Of a stretch of 64,000 bases of DNA, positions 42,414 to 52,375 are shown one piece after another (position 1 is the first letter of the stretch; each line of letters starts with the position of its first letter). The notes under the pieces are model-generated. The model was not told where the DNA came from, ran no database searches, and worked only from the letters and a program-made list of their open reading frames with translations. This stretch comes from Oscarella lobularis (lineage: Eukaryota; Porifera; Homoscleromorpha; Homosclerophorida; Oscarellidae), in assembly GCF_947507565.1 (NCBI RefSeq), contig NC_089183.1, positions 2,232,001 through 2,296,000 on the forward strand, in the 5' to 3' direction. A program made the translations under genes and the position numbers.

Positions 42414-43517
42414 TTGCTAATGTTAGGTCTTTGTTGCTGCAAGGAAAGAGAAAACGGAACCTTTTTCGCTATCCACTGCAGGTTAAAACTGCTTGGGAAC
42501 TCGATCTTCAACAACGAAACTGAATTCCTGACATTACCAAGTGCCTTCGACGTAAATCGAAAATCGTACGTTTTCTTGGGTGCTCTTCTCGGTTTCAAAC
42601 AAGCACTAAGAACGGTAAGCCTAAGAGAAATTCTTTTTGCCTTTACACAGAGAACGCCCCTTGTTCACGCGCACGTGATCCTGAGCCTATAGCGCACGAT
42701 ATATACTGCGTTACGACGTGCGAGTATGCCTTCCGTCAATCAAGCGGCGCCTCCACTTGCCGGAAAGTGTGATTCCTTCTGTAATGCTCTTTCTGTTAAA
42801 ATATATCAAGCTAAACCGGATTCCTCCTTCCGTTTAGTTAACTTTTGAGTTTCTTTCTAGCAGGATGCTGCTTAAGAGACCTACCTATTGATTATGGTTT
42901 CTAAACGTGCATGGTGTCGAATGTACGGTACATGTGAGATACCTATTGATCTATATAAATGATCTCATAGAAAAAAAATTAGGTAACTAACTCCCTAACA
43001 AAACGAACCTATCGCTAGTTGCGTATACCGTAAGATGCGCTGTTCACTGAAGATACCAAAGCAATTTTTTCCGTACGTTTACACGTTATGTTCTTTGATG
43101 TCACGTGACCACCATCATCTGCCACACGATCACGATCTCCGCGAAACGGGCGACTGCCGCTGGCACGATGCCCCTCCTCTCGTTATAATGCATCGAAATC
43201 GTTTCTTTGTGCATGTTCTTCGTGATCGTCGCCTAAACGCGGCGTTTTCGGCGTATCCTTCGAAATGGCAAGCGCGGAGGTTCGAGTGTGTCTGCCGACG
43301 CGTTCTTTAACGAATTCTATTCGCTTGCATTGAGAAAACGGTTCTATTCGATCAAAAAAGAGCCCGAACGTCTCTCGATCGCCGAATTCGATCATTTTTT
43401 CAGAATCTCCTCGTTGACGTCCGGAATTGAGATTACCGTTTTGAGTTCTGAAAGTCTCTAGACGGTTCTCCGACGGAAGAACGGAGTAAAAGACCGTTTC
43501 GACCATCGCTGTGTCTA
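42414..43517. other. Intergenic region upstream of Roco gene
   Basis: Contains the presumed Roco promoter. Open frames here are short and not protein-like. Nothing else recognised. Confidence 0.4.
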
Positions 43518-43537
43518 GAGTCACGGTACCGTGACTC
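43518..43537. repeat. 20-bp perfect palindrome
   Basis: GAGTCACGGTACCGTGACTC equals its own reverse complement. Half-sites recur nearby: GAGTCACGGTAA at 43554 and ACCGTGACTC at about 44039. Confidence 0.8.
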
Positions 43538-43599
43538 AAGTCTCACGGCTTGGAGTCACGGTAATTTTGTAGTTAAGAGCATGTGATATCACCTCCTAC

Positions 43600-43880
43600 G
43601 CAAGGTGGTCGCGGTAGCTCAACGGGCGGGGGGGGTGCTGAGCAGGGCGCTGGGGATGCATGAACCACGGGGCACGTGACGGGTCGTGGGTTCGAATCCC
43701 GAAGCGTGATCGTTTTTTTCTTTTTTTTTCTTCTTTCTTTTTTTTCTCTGTACCTAAACGGCGATATACGATCACCCGCGACTGTGGCTTAACCGCCCGT
43801 AGCATGGTGGTTCCAGGGGGGCGAAGCCCCCCTCTGCGACCTATGCTCATTGGGGCGGTTAAGCCCGGAGCGGGGCCGCC
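43600..43880 (+). mobile_element. tRNA-derived SINE-like unit
   Basis: An A-box-like GCGGTAGCTCAACGGG (about 43608) and a near-perfect B-box GGTTCGAATCCC (about 43689) are spaced about 75 nt apart, as in a tRNA with a long variable region. A T-rich stretch (43710-43745) follows, then an unrelated body. The 5' part does not close a normal acceptor stem, so I read it as a SINE or SINE relic, not a working tRNA gene. The right boundary is uncertain. Confidence 0.5.
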
Positions 43881-43896
43881 ACCGATACCAGTAAGG

Positions 43897-43919
43897 TTTA
43901 GGGTTAGGGTTGGGTTAGG
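43897..43919 (+). repeat. Short interstitial telomere-like repeat
   Basis: Three imperfect TTAGGG units ending in GGGTTAGG. Too short to be a chromosome end. Confidence 0.6.
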
Positions 43920-45175
43920 TACATGAAAAAAACGCTTTTTAAGCTCTCTAGGTTAGGTCCATTCTCTATAGTGCGCTAAACGATTTCTTCCCCTCGGTTA
44001 CCGTGCGCTACCTGTTACAGTTACGGTGAGTTACTTTACCGTGACTCTAGCCACAGCGTTCTACCATTTAGTCCGGGTCAACAGGAACCCGGATTCGGGT
44101 AAAAAATGATCTCTTTCGAGACAAAATGCTATTCTGCTGGGAATAATCTCCATTCTTTTCGGCTCTGTGTGACGTCGTTCTAGCGGTTTCCAGCTCACCA
44201 ACTGACTCTCGCCGCCGCTACTCCTTTGAGTCCATTCTTCCGCTCCACGTTCACAGAGTACACCGTCTAGAGACTTTCAGAACCCAAATTGTCGTCTCTA
44301 TTCCCAACGTCGATAGACGAATTCTCGAGAAGTTGATCGAATTCGCCAACAGAGGAAAAACAGAATGCCAGGCATATCCGTTCAAAGCGTTCGATCGCTA
44401 TACGACGCAGCAGGTTCTCTTCGGTTTCAGCATCTGTTGCAGATGTGCGGAGACTGGCTTCGACTTCGCGTTGACTTGTCGACTTAGCTAATCGACACAA
44501 TGATGACTCGGATCTATAGTCCGAGTTTGCGATCGCATTCAGTTGCAGCCGTCAATATCATAAAATTGAGCGATAGCGAGGAGTTTCTCGCGCTGACGAT
44601 GGATCATCTGACGAGCTAGGATTCTATGTCAAGACGAGTTGGGTGTGAAATTGGAAGATGAAGTTTTGCTCGTGCTTCAGAAGTGAATCAAACACGACGA
44701 ATAGTCTTGTCGAGATGACGTCGAACATTTTTCAAAGTGCATTCGATTTCCTCTCGTCGATTTCGACAAATCGATTGGCGTTCTTTCCAAAATCGGCTTG
44801 GTGTTGCACTACCAGTCGTCAAACTCGTCCCCATTTCGACGTTGTTACGGTTGTGAAAAAAAGGCAACCCTTCACTGGCAACAATGACTTGACCTTCGAA
44901 GCGCCAACGTATGATGTGAATAGCGACTCGTGGACGCCGTTTTCTTCGATCCCTTTTCACACCGGTCTATCACCAAAAAATTCTAACGGCATCTGACGAG
45001 CTCTATGCGCTCTTGGTTGCAGTCCCACTGGCGTCGTTTAACGATACAGCGCCGAGCGATGGCGCTGCTGGGTAGAAGACAAAATTATTTATACCATGTG
45101 TTCATTAGCTATAGCCGACGAAACACGTCAAATAAACGTTTTGCCAGCTAAATTAAAATTTGAAAAGGAAGAAAA
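43920..45175. other. Intergenic region, content unknown
   Basis: Open frames at 44267-44500 (minus) and 44658-44996 (plus) are the longest, but neither has recognisable motifs or a copy elsewhere in the window. I see no supported gene. Confidence 0.4.
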
Positions 45176-45293
45176 GTCTACAGCACCCGGTGTTCCCAGG
45201 CGGTCTCCCATCCAAGTACTATCCGGGCCCTACGTTGCTTAACTTCGGTGATCGGACGAGAACCGGTGCTTTCAACGTGGTATGGCCGTAGAC
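45176..45293 (-). rRNA. 5S ribosomal RNA
   Basis: The minus strand reads a full 118-nt 5S rRNA. It starts GTCTACGGCCATACCACG, contains the internal control region (AAGTTAAGCAACG and GTACTTGGATGGGAGACCGC) and ends GGTGCTGTAGAC. A TTTTC Pol III terminator follows at once (45171-45175). 5' and 3' ends pair as expected (GTCTAC with GTAGAC). It stands alone here, not in a tandem array. Confidence 0.95.
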
Positions 45294-45582
45294 GATTGGA
45301 AAGGCAACCCTAGTCTACATATACAACGTCATTGACGTTCACAGCAAACCCAGAATTGCATACAGTGCGAATCAGCATAAACTTCCTTGCCTTTAAAGTA
45401 CGCTAGCTTAGCAACGGAAAGTCGTACGGGGTCCCCGAAAAGACCGGGAGACTCGCAAGACCCTACTCTATTTAGTAGTGAAGGTCCGGTTGCTATGCTC
45501 CTACGTAGGGCAAAGATAGAGAGTCAACCAATGGCAGAGGCTCGCGCAATCACGTGACCTTAACTGCGATTGGTTGATCTAT

Positions 45583-45658
45583 CCATAGATATAAAAATAG
45601 AGGGATTGGCAACTCCCTCCTTATCACGTGATTTACGTGGTCCTAGGGTAGTTACGTT
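45583..45658 (+). promoter_or_regulatory. Promoter-like arm of an inverted repeat (left)
   Basis: Contains ATAGATATAAAAATAGAGGG, a TATA-like element about 85 nt upstream of the ATG at 45672, plus an ATCACGTGAT E-box-like site. The same ~76 nt occur in reverse complement at 47050-47126. Confidence 0.55.
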
Positions 45659-45671
45659 CCCATTCACCATC

Positions 45672-46094
45672 ATGTCCGCTCTTGTACGCGCTCTTGAAGC
45701 TACGCTGCAGTCCAACGTCACTTCTGCCGTATCCCATCGATACGAAAAGCTGAAGAAAGACGCCGGAACGCTTCTCCAAGACGAATTTCGTCATCGTCTT
45801 CTAAAATTTGGCGAAGAGCTCACCAAAAACGTCCAGGACTGCTTTCCTGTTCTCTCTTCCCGTCCTTGGAGACCTTCCGATCGCGAAAAGTGCCTTGAAG
45901 CTTTCATGGCACTTCGAATCGACGTGCTTCCTCAACTCTGGAAGTCGTTCTACGCTGAGATTGAGATGTGCGACGACGATCCTCTGCTTCCGCAGTGTGT
46001 CAATAGGAGGCTATTTGAGATTTGTTTAAGTGAGCATTTGGAGAGTGGGGCCGAGCACTTTCAGATATTGGATATAGTTTCCACCATTAGCTAA
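45672..46094 (+). CDS. Hypothetical protein, helical
   Basis: A 140-residue frame starting MSALVRALEATLQSNVTSAV. It is rich in helix-forming residues (SHRYEKLKKDAGTLLQDEF, RHRLLKFGEELTKNVQDC) and has no signal peptide. The ATG at 45672 is the first after the TATA-like promoter arm. The 3' end overlaps the convergent gene at 46026-46492 by 69 nt. No family recognised. Confidence 0.6.
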   Translation: MSALVRALEATLQSNVTSAVSHRYEKLKKDAGTLLQDEFRHRLLKFGEELTKNVQDCFPVLSSRPWRPSDREKCLEAFMALRIDVLPQLWKSFYAEIEMCDDDPLLPQCVNRRLFEICLSEHLESGAEHFQILDIVSTIS

Positions 46095-46492
46095 CGCCGG
46101 GTCAAGATCAGAGGTCAAAAAAGCGGCAGCGACGTCGACCGGCCTGTCGTGGATACGCAAACTTGTAAGCCCCGCTGAAGTGTCCAAGACAACCGAATGA
46201 GTCATTGCGGAACGCAGATCCGTCTCGCCAGACAGAGCGACGACTCTCGAACACAGCAGTTTTCCTTCCGCCTGTTGCACGCTCCACCGTACCATTTCCT
46301 CTTCAAAATCGAGCGTTGTGTCTAAATGCGCGCAAATAATTCAGATACGAAGAACGCACGTCTCTTCGAAAAGGTACCACTTTCAGTCGACTGATTTCCA
46401 GACGATTCGATAGTTGCAGCCTGAGCTGACGAACGAGGGCGATGTCTGCTGTATTTTTTCCGAGTGAAGCGATTTTTCTTCCTCAAAGGCAT
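46026..46492 (-). CDS. Hypothetical protein, two exons, convergent
   Basis: Exon one (ATG at 46492) encodes a basic N-terminus, MPLRKKNRFTRKKYSRHRPR. A short intron (donor GTGCG near 46361, acceptor CATTTAG at 46322) joins in frame to DFEEEMVRWSVQQAEGKLLC and LSGETDLRSAMTHSVVLDTS, ending at 46026. The join is inferred from frame and splice sites. The 3' end overlaps the plus-strand gene. No family recognised. Confidence 0.5.
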
Positions 46493-47049
46493 TCTAGGGA
46501 CAAAATAAAAAGTAATTACGCCAAAAAACATTTAAGCAAAAGAAGTTTAGCGCCATAAGTCACGTGCCAGTTAGAGGTCACTAGAAAGGGTCAGCCTGAG
46601 AGTAAAGACAGGCAGAGAGAACAACTGCTTATGCCAGTTCCACGCAGAAATGACTCTTCTTTATGATAATCGACAGTGAAGAGAAGCCAAACGCACGGGC
46701 AATGAGCCAACCTATCCGCAGTTGAGTCACTACAAATGACGAAAAACGGCCGCTGTGTCTAAAGGAAAGGTTTAGCGGCCTCTACAGAACGCCTATTCCA
46801 CGCCAGGACAACTGGCAAGCCTAATTATGAGCGTACGAGCATAGCGCGAACGAGCGTTACTTCCCCAACCTGTCCGCAGTTGGGCGAGGTGCAATTTGTC
46901 CATATCGGCGCCATACATAGCCGTACGAATTCCCGCAGTGTACTATGGAGCTTCTGACCTTTCGAATTATCACTTCGAATCGTAGGGAGAACTCCGGGAG
47001 ACTCTTAGCTTGTGTTTCGGTAAGCAAGATTCGAGCGCATCCGGGAAAA
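46493..47049. other. 5' region of the minus-strand gene
   Basis: No gene recognised. The phrase CC-A-CCT-TCCGCAGTTG occurs twice, at about 46706 and 46869. Probably 5' UTR or an intron of the minus-strand gene if the right inverted-repeat arm is its promoter. Confidence 0.35.
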
Positions 47050-47126
47050 AACGTAACTACCCTAGGGCCAGCTATTGATCACGCGTAAAGGGGGAGTTGC
47101 CAATCCCTCTATTTTTATATCTATGG
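47050..47126 (-). promoter_or_regulatory. Promoter-like arm of an inverted repeat (right)
   Basis: Reverse complement of 45583-45658 with a few differences. It carries the same TATA-like string facing the minus-strand gene and ends three bases before the assembly gap. Confidence 0.55.
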
Positions 47127-47129
47127 TGG

Positions 47130-47329
47130 NNNNNNNNNNNNNNNNNNNNNNNNNNNNNNNNNNNNNNNNNNNNNNNNNNNNNNNNNNNNNNNNNNNNNNN
47201 NNNNNNNNNNNNNNNNNNNNNNNNNNNNNNNNNNNNNNNNNNNNNNNNNNNNNNNNNNNNNNNNNNNNNNNNNNNNNNNNNNNNNNNNNNNNNNNNNNNN
47301 NNNNNNNNNNNNNNNNNNNNNNNNNNNNN
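47130..47329. other. Assembly gap of 200 N
   Basis: Exactly 200 N. Inverted repeats abut it on both sides, which probably explains the failure to assemble. Confidence 0.95.
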
Positions 47330-48162
47330 CGTTTCTAAAAGGATATTCTGAATTTTCTGTAAGGTATTTGAGACGATTTTCAAAAGCAGCTTGAAAAAGA
47401 GTAACTTTGCTAAGCAATTGGGCTGTTCAGTGCATGAAAATGCATTTCTTGGGTTTGCTTTAGTGGCCATAAAACTAAATATAGCAACGAAAATACCCAA
47501 ACTGGCACAGAAGCAAGCGGTGCGAAGAAAAAGTCACCCTAAAACTTCGTATTAATGAAAAATTCTGCCGCATACAGTACTTTACGCCAAATGCATTTGT
47601 CTTGCTGATTTTGATCGCAACGTCAGAAACATTACATAAAAGTACGCCTTTTTACAGTATCTGTCTCTGGAGTGCTCTTCCATAAGTAGAGCAAGTACAT
47701 TTTTGAAGATATCACAGCCAGAGTGTGATACCAAGAATCTGAAATTCGATCTTTATATAAGAGCACTCAAACTGAAATTCTTAGAACGCAATAGATAAAT
47801 TAATAAACGCAGATGGTCAGCTTGACGTAGCCTGAGCTCTTGGCAATATACCATAAACAGTACAAACACTATGATAAAGTTTGAACAAACTGCATTTTGC
47901 GTAACGTCCTGTACTGGTATGTGACAGAATTTTTCAATAATATGAAGTTTAAGGGTGACTTTTTCTTCGCACCGCTTGCTTCTGTACCAGTTTGGGTAAT
48001 CTCGTTGCTATATTTAGTTTTATGGCCACTAAAGCAAACCCAAGAAATGCATTTTCATGCACTAAACAGCCCAATTGCTTAGCAAAGTTACTCTTTTTTA
48101 AGCTGCTTTTGAAAATCGTCTCAAATACCTTACAGAAAATTCAGAATATCCTTTTAGAAACG
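47330..48162. mobile_element. Long inverted repeat, foldback-element-like
   Basis: 47330-47555 and 47942-48162 are nearly perfect reverse complements. Weaker pairing continues inward to about 47600 and 47897, leaving a spacer of about 300 nt. The interior has no coding frame. The left arm starts at the gap, so the true outer end may be hidden. This resembles a foldback or MITE-type DNA element. Confidence 0.6.
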
Positions 48163-48590
48163 GATTTGGGCTTTGCAAACGGAATAACTGGTGTCCGAAC
48201 ACCGAGGTGCGATGTCGGTATATTCGTCGATTTTTAGCATGCGATAGACTAGACCATTTGGCTAAAGCTTTACTGCGTTCGAAAGCTCTATGATAGAGGA
48301 TTTTGTGAAAAAAAATTCTAGGCGAAACATTAAAATTTGAATGAGCTACGCATACGTGTCCGAAAGCGATACTGTTGTCCGAAAGCGGAGGATTTGACCT
48401 GCGCGCGCTAATCTTCTCATAAAATCATGAGGGTTTGGTCTATTGATTCGTGCTCTGGCACATCTTCCTGGCAGGGACTGGGCTTTCAAATGCGCCATAG
48501 GAAGCCAGAATCGGTTCGCTAGATTTGCTGTGCGAGCGTCCGAAATCGCAGAATGTCCGAAAGCCGAGGTCCTACTCTAGTCTACGTATG
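48163..48590. repeat. Dispersed TGTCCGAAAGC motifs
   Basis: Five related copies of (T/C)GTCCGAA-(A/C)-C(G)-GAGG lie at about 48191, 48358, 48374, 48537 and 48554. No gene. Confidence 0.5.
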
Positions 48591-48714
48591 GACCTCCCGT
48601 ATACCGCCGCCTCAACGCTCTTAGATCGTTCAATGATCCGGCCCCGCGCTATATATACAGGGATCGACTCGTTCTGGGTTTTTCCTTCTTTCCGCGTTCC
48701 TCGAGAACACCCAC

Positions 48715-50412
48715 TTGAAAGGCTTTCCTTGCGGTTTGATTCTTTTCTCGTCGCTATACTGTAGTTCTCGTTTTTCTCGTCGTCTTCGTCGATCGAGACG
48801 ACGACGTCGTGTCGCGAAGCCGATTTTCGCTGTGAGAACGGACGCTGCGTCGATTGGGCGTCGATTTGCGACGAGTTCGACGACTGCGGGGATCTTTCGG
48901 ACGAGCGCAATTGCTCGACGACGAACGAGAGGCGAATCGACGCCGTTTCGCCGATTCCTGGCACGACGGAGGCCTGCGAGCCGTCTCGCTTTTCGTGTGC
49001 GAACGGCAGATGCGTTGGAAGGGAGAAACGCTGCGATGGCGTGGTCAGACGAGCGACGATGCGAGACTCAGGGCGCAACGACGCATGCCCCGCGGACTCC
49101 TCCGCGCGGGAAACTTACCACGGGTTCGACTACGGTGCGCGCAAAACTTGCGAGCACAACCGCGCCGACCGTGACCGCCTATGAAAACTGTCAGTGCTAC
49201 GACTACGACGACGACGACTACTACTACTACGACAACGACGCTCACGAATTTCGATGCGCCAATGGGTTTTGTATCAGCCATTTGGATCGTTGCGACGGTA
49301 ACGACAACTGCGCCGACGGGTCGGACGAGTGGACATGTGAAGGGACGCCGGAGCCAAAGTCCAGTCTTTGCTATTGGGACGATCAATTTCAGTGCCGTAA
49401 CGGTCGATGCGTTTCAAACGAGGAACGCTGCAACGGCATCGACGACTGCCGGGACGAGTCGGACGAGCAGGGGTGCCGCGAGATGCCGGCTACGTGCTAC
49501 TCCGGTCAATTCACGTGCGATAACGGAGAGTGCGTTTCGCAGTCGGATTATGACTGCGGAGACAAGTCGGACGAGTACGATTGCGGTGCCGTATTCGAGT
49601 GCCAAGATGATCAGTTCCAATGTGCCGTCTCTGAATGCGTGCCGAGATCGGATCGTTGCGACGGCGTTGAAGACTTCTTAGACGGATCGGACGAGGTGAG
49701 ATGTCAAGTGTGTGACGAATACGACAACTCGTTTCGTTGCGATAATGGACGGTGCATCGATTCGACTTACAGTTGCGACGGCTTTGACAATTGCGGCGAC
49801 TATTCGGACGAGCGAAACTGCGCCACAGGCAAGATTAGATAAACTATAATACCATTTTCGCGCTACCTGGTCATCTGGCTTAAGTTTGAATTGCGAAATT
49901 ATACGGTCGATGTCCGTTCTCTCAATTTAAACCTAACGCAAAGAGCTGCATGCTTTAATTAACCCAGAAATGACAGTTTTGCAGAGGAAACGCCTCTCTG
50001 TGACGACCCCACGTTCTAGCCCTAATCTATATAGTCATTAGGGACAGATTACCCATTTTCCCTAGGTTTGTCTACTACACCAATCATTGCCACTGCGAGC
50101 AGTGCAAGTTCCTTTGGTATTATTATTCTGCTCGCCATTGTGATTGCAATGTGCGCTCGAACAAAGAAACGACGCCTCTGTTCTGTCGTCGTAATTCCTA
50201 CAGCGTTTTACCGCCGCCATGCACGCCGCGAGAGCCCACAACCGTCCAAGATGCCGCTGCCCGGCGATTGCGTGCCGCCAATGTACACCGAGCTGTCTAA
50301 GGTTGCCTCGGTCCACTTGGGGCAGCCGATCGAGGGTGAGAGTGCCGCAGAGGTGCATCCTCAACGTCGTGCTGCTGACGACGTCCAGAATGATGTGCCG
50401 CAGGTCGCGTAG
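48715..50412 (+). CDS. LDLa type 2 receptor (copy L2c), 5' end damaged
   Basis: Five LDLa modules in one frame (CYDYDDDDYYYYD to DYSDERNC) run to 49828. A GC-AG intron follows (GCAAGA at 49829, acceptor CCCTAG at 50065). The last exon (50066-50412) has a TM (SSFGIIILLAIVIAMCA) and one PPMYTEL motif. Two further modules at 48807-49040 (DFRCENGRCVDWASICDEFD) lie in another frame. A deletion near 49040 removed the end of the second and shifted the frame, and the ATG used by L2a is absent. It may be a pseudogene or may use a different first exon. A TATATATA box is at about 48650. Confidence 0.7.
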
Positions 50413-50775
50413 CGTGACTACAGCATGGACAGACAACACACGTCTTATGACGTTGTGCTGTTTGCTTTCGTAGCTGAATTGAGGAGAGCTACGGGAGGGC
50501 ATTTCGGGCTGTGCTGTGTTCTAGAGTGTTTTATGTATATTAGTATTGCGTGTGTGCGTCGATCAATAAAGCAAAATGCACGAGTGTCAGCGCGTGGCGC
50601 TGGCTCTTTCGCCGAGAATGATTCGCCCGACGTCAAACAGATCAGTGAGAAGAGACGAGCGTCACAGAAGTGCTAACAACATTAGAGATCTCTTTTGAGG
50701 CGGAAACTCGCCGTGGCACATAAGCAACGCGAGTAGCGCTCTCCTCATTCCACTGTCGCGACGAACCGATCATAT

Positions 50776-51021
50776 ATGTACAAGTTCATTCACGTCGTCT
50801 CTCTTGCTGCCCTTTGCCTCGGCGCCAACTTCGTCAAAGACAATCAGACCGATCAAAGTTCGCGCTGCACTCCTTCAGGAGATCGGTGCTGCAAATCTGG
50901 CTGCGATTCACTCAAAATGCCGTCATGCAGCGATTGCTGTGGTGGAAAAATCGGAAAATTCGGACATTGTACCAGTCCCGCCAACGATCAACCAGTGACT
51001 TGCTACTGCGTAGGAATGTGA
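50776..51021 (+). CDS. Secreted cysteine-rich peptide (10 Cys)
   Basis: An 81-residue precursor: signal peptide of about 19 residues (MYKFIHVVSLAALCLGANF), then a compact domain with cysteines at 31, 38, 39, 43, 51, 54, 55, 65, 76 and 78, enough for five disulfides. The pattern C-x6-CC-x3-C-x7-C-x2-CC-x9-C-x10-C-x-C does not match a family I can name. Secreted small disulfide-rich proteins act in defence, as protease inhibitors, as signals or as venom-type effectors, and the sequence alone does not decide. A decayed second copy lies at 51830-52020. Confidence 0.7.
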   Translation: MYKFIHVVSLAALCLGANFVKDNQTDQSSRCTPSGDRCCKSGCDSLKMPSCSDCCGGKIGKFGHCTSPANDQPVTCYCVGM

Positions 51022-51829
51022 TGATGGCCCGAGGACTCTGACTTCTACGTCACACGTGCATTCATGTGACGTCTTTGTCGTTGTCGTTGCCCTTGTTGCA
51101 TGTCGTTGTTGTCGTTGTTGTCGTTGAAATGAAAATCTTCGCATGTGAATTTGTCGGTCTCCGAGAGCCGAGAGCGTATAGGAAGAGAAACTCCCCCTCC
51201 GCGTTTCGGCATCGTTTTAATTAAAAAAAATACGACTTGGTGGAGAGACTTTGTGCATGGCTCAATCCCTATTTTAGCGAGGTTGTCTAAAGTCGAGTCG
51301 GACTAGAGCCAGCTGGTGTCTTCGAATCTCGACATCCTTTTCTATTGCGTCAAACGCAGGAGAGGAAAGGTGACTCTTCCGTTTCATCAATCACCGACGC
51401 GACTACGCAGCTGACGGTAGCCGGTTTCGATCACGGGACGAGGCGGATATAACCAGGCTGACGGTAGCCATACCCATAACGGTGTATCGCGAAACACGTA
51501 TAAGTATTCAATTGATGGCTCGTGTGGATGCAGAGCACGTACGTCCTTTTTCTGTGCTCATGTACCAGCACGAGTGTCAGGCTGGCCGGTGATCTTAATG
51601 CTCTTGGATTATCACTTTCTAAGTGGTGCATGCATGAGAGAGAGAGAGTGGGAACATATCGTAGTTGAAGATGATAAGAGCGCAAAACGTCCGTGCGTTT
51701 CCGGAGGAAAATTGCGCCGAATAATATATAACACCTACGTGCTCCATTCCCACTGCGCCCTACTACTGCTGCAGCCGATCGACTGCGCGCAAATACGCTT
51801 TATTTCAGGTAATTTGCGCGTGCCGCGCA

Positions 51830-52020
51830 GGAGTGCGAGCTCTGTGCTGCAATGATAGCTACAAAGTCTGCCTAAAGGCTCGATCCTCAAATGCGAAGAT
51901 TGCTGTGGTGGAAGCTACACACGTACAATGCGCCGCTCCCGGCGAAGTACTTGCCACTTTCGTCTCTGCGGATGAACTGAGAAACGATATGATGGACCCG
52001 AGGACTCTGACTTCTTTGTC
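51830..52020 (+). pseudogene. Decayed copy of the cysteine-rich peptide gene
   Basis: Matches the last two thirds of the gene at 50776 (nucleotide match around GATTGCTGTGGTGGAA and GAGGACTCTGACTTCT). Frames are broken and stops intervene. It is followed by the same 3' flank. Confidence 0.65.
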
Positions 52021-52375
52021 TGTCTTTGAAATTGTTTTTGCGTAAGAATTCGCGCCGTCTGTGTATTCTAAGTATTCCGTGTGGTATTCTAAGTATTCTT
52101 CACAAAAAGCGCGGCACTCCAGCAGAAAAAAAATAGGACTTAGTGCATGAAGACACAGATATAGAGATGGCTTATCGTGGCTTCGATGAACATTCGAGGT
52201 TAGAGAGACTTCATGGATTGGAGATATATATGTAGAAATACTGTAGCTGATACTCGTGACAGCGTCACGCGTTCGTGAAGAAAGGAAAGGAGAAAAATAG
52301 GCGGTAGGTATCCTTATCGAGAGTTCCAAGATATCGAACTCGTTTTTTGCAAGAACGCAGGTGGAGGCGGCGAAT

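Noticed and set aside
43600-43700. A functional tRNA gene
   Set aside because: A and B boxes are present but the acceptor and anticodon arms do not fold in a normal way; SINE-derived is more likely.
43660-43926. Frame rich in Phe/Ser across the T-rich stretch
   Set aside because: Translation of the SINE-like poly-pyrimidine tail.
47075-47500. Open frames running through the N stretch
   Set aside because: They consist mostly of undetermined bases and have no support.
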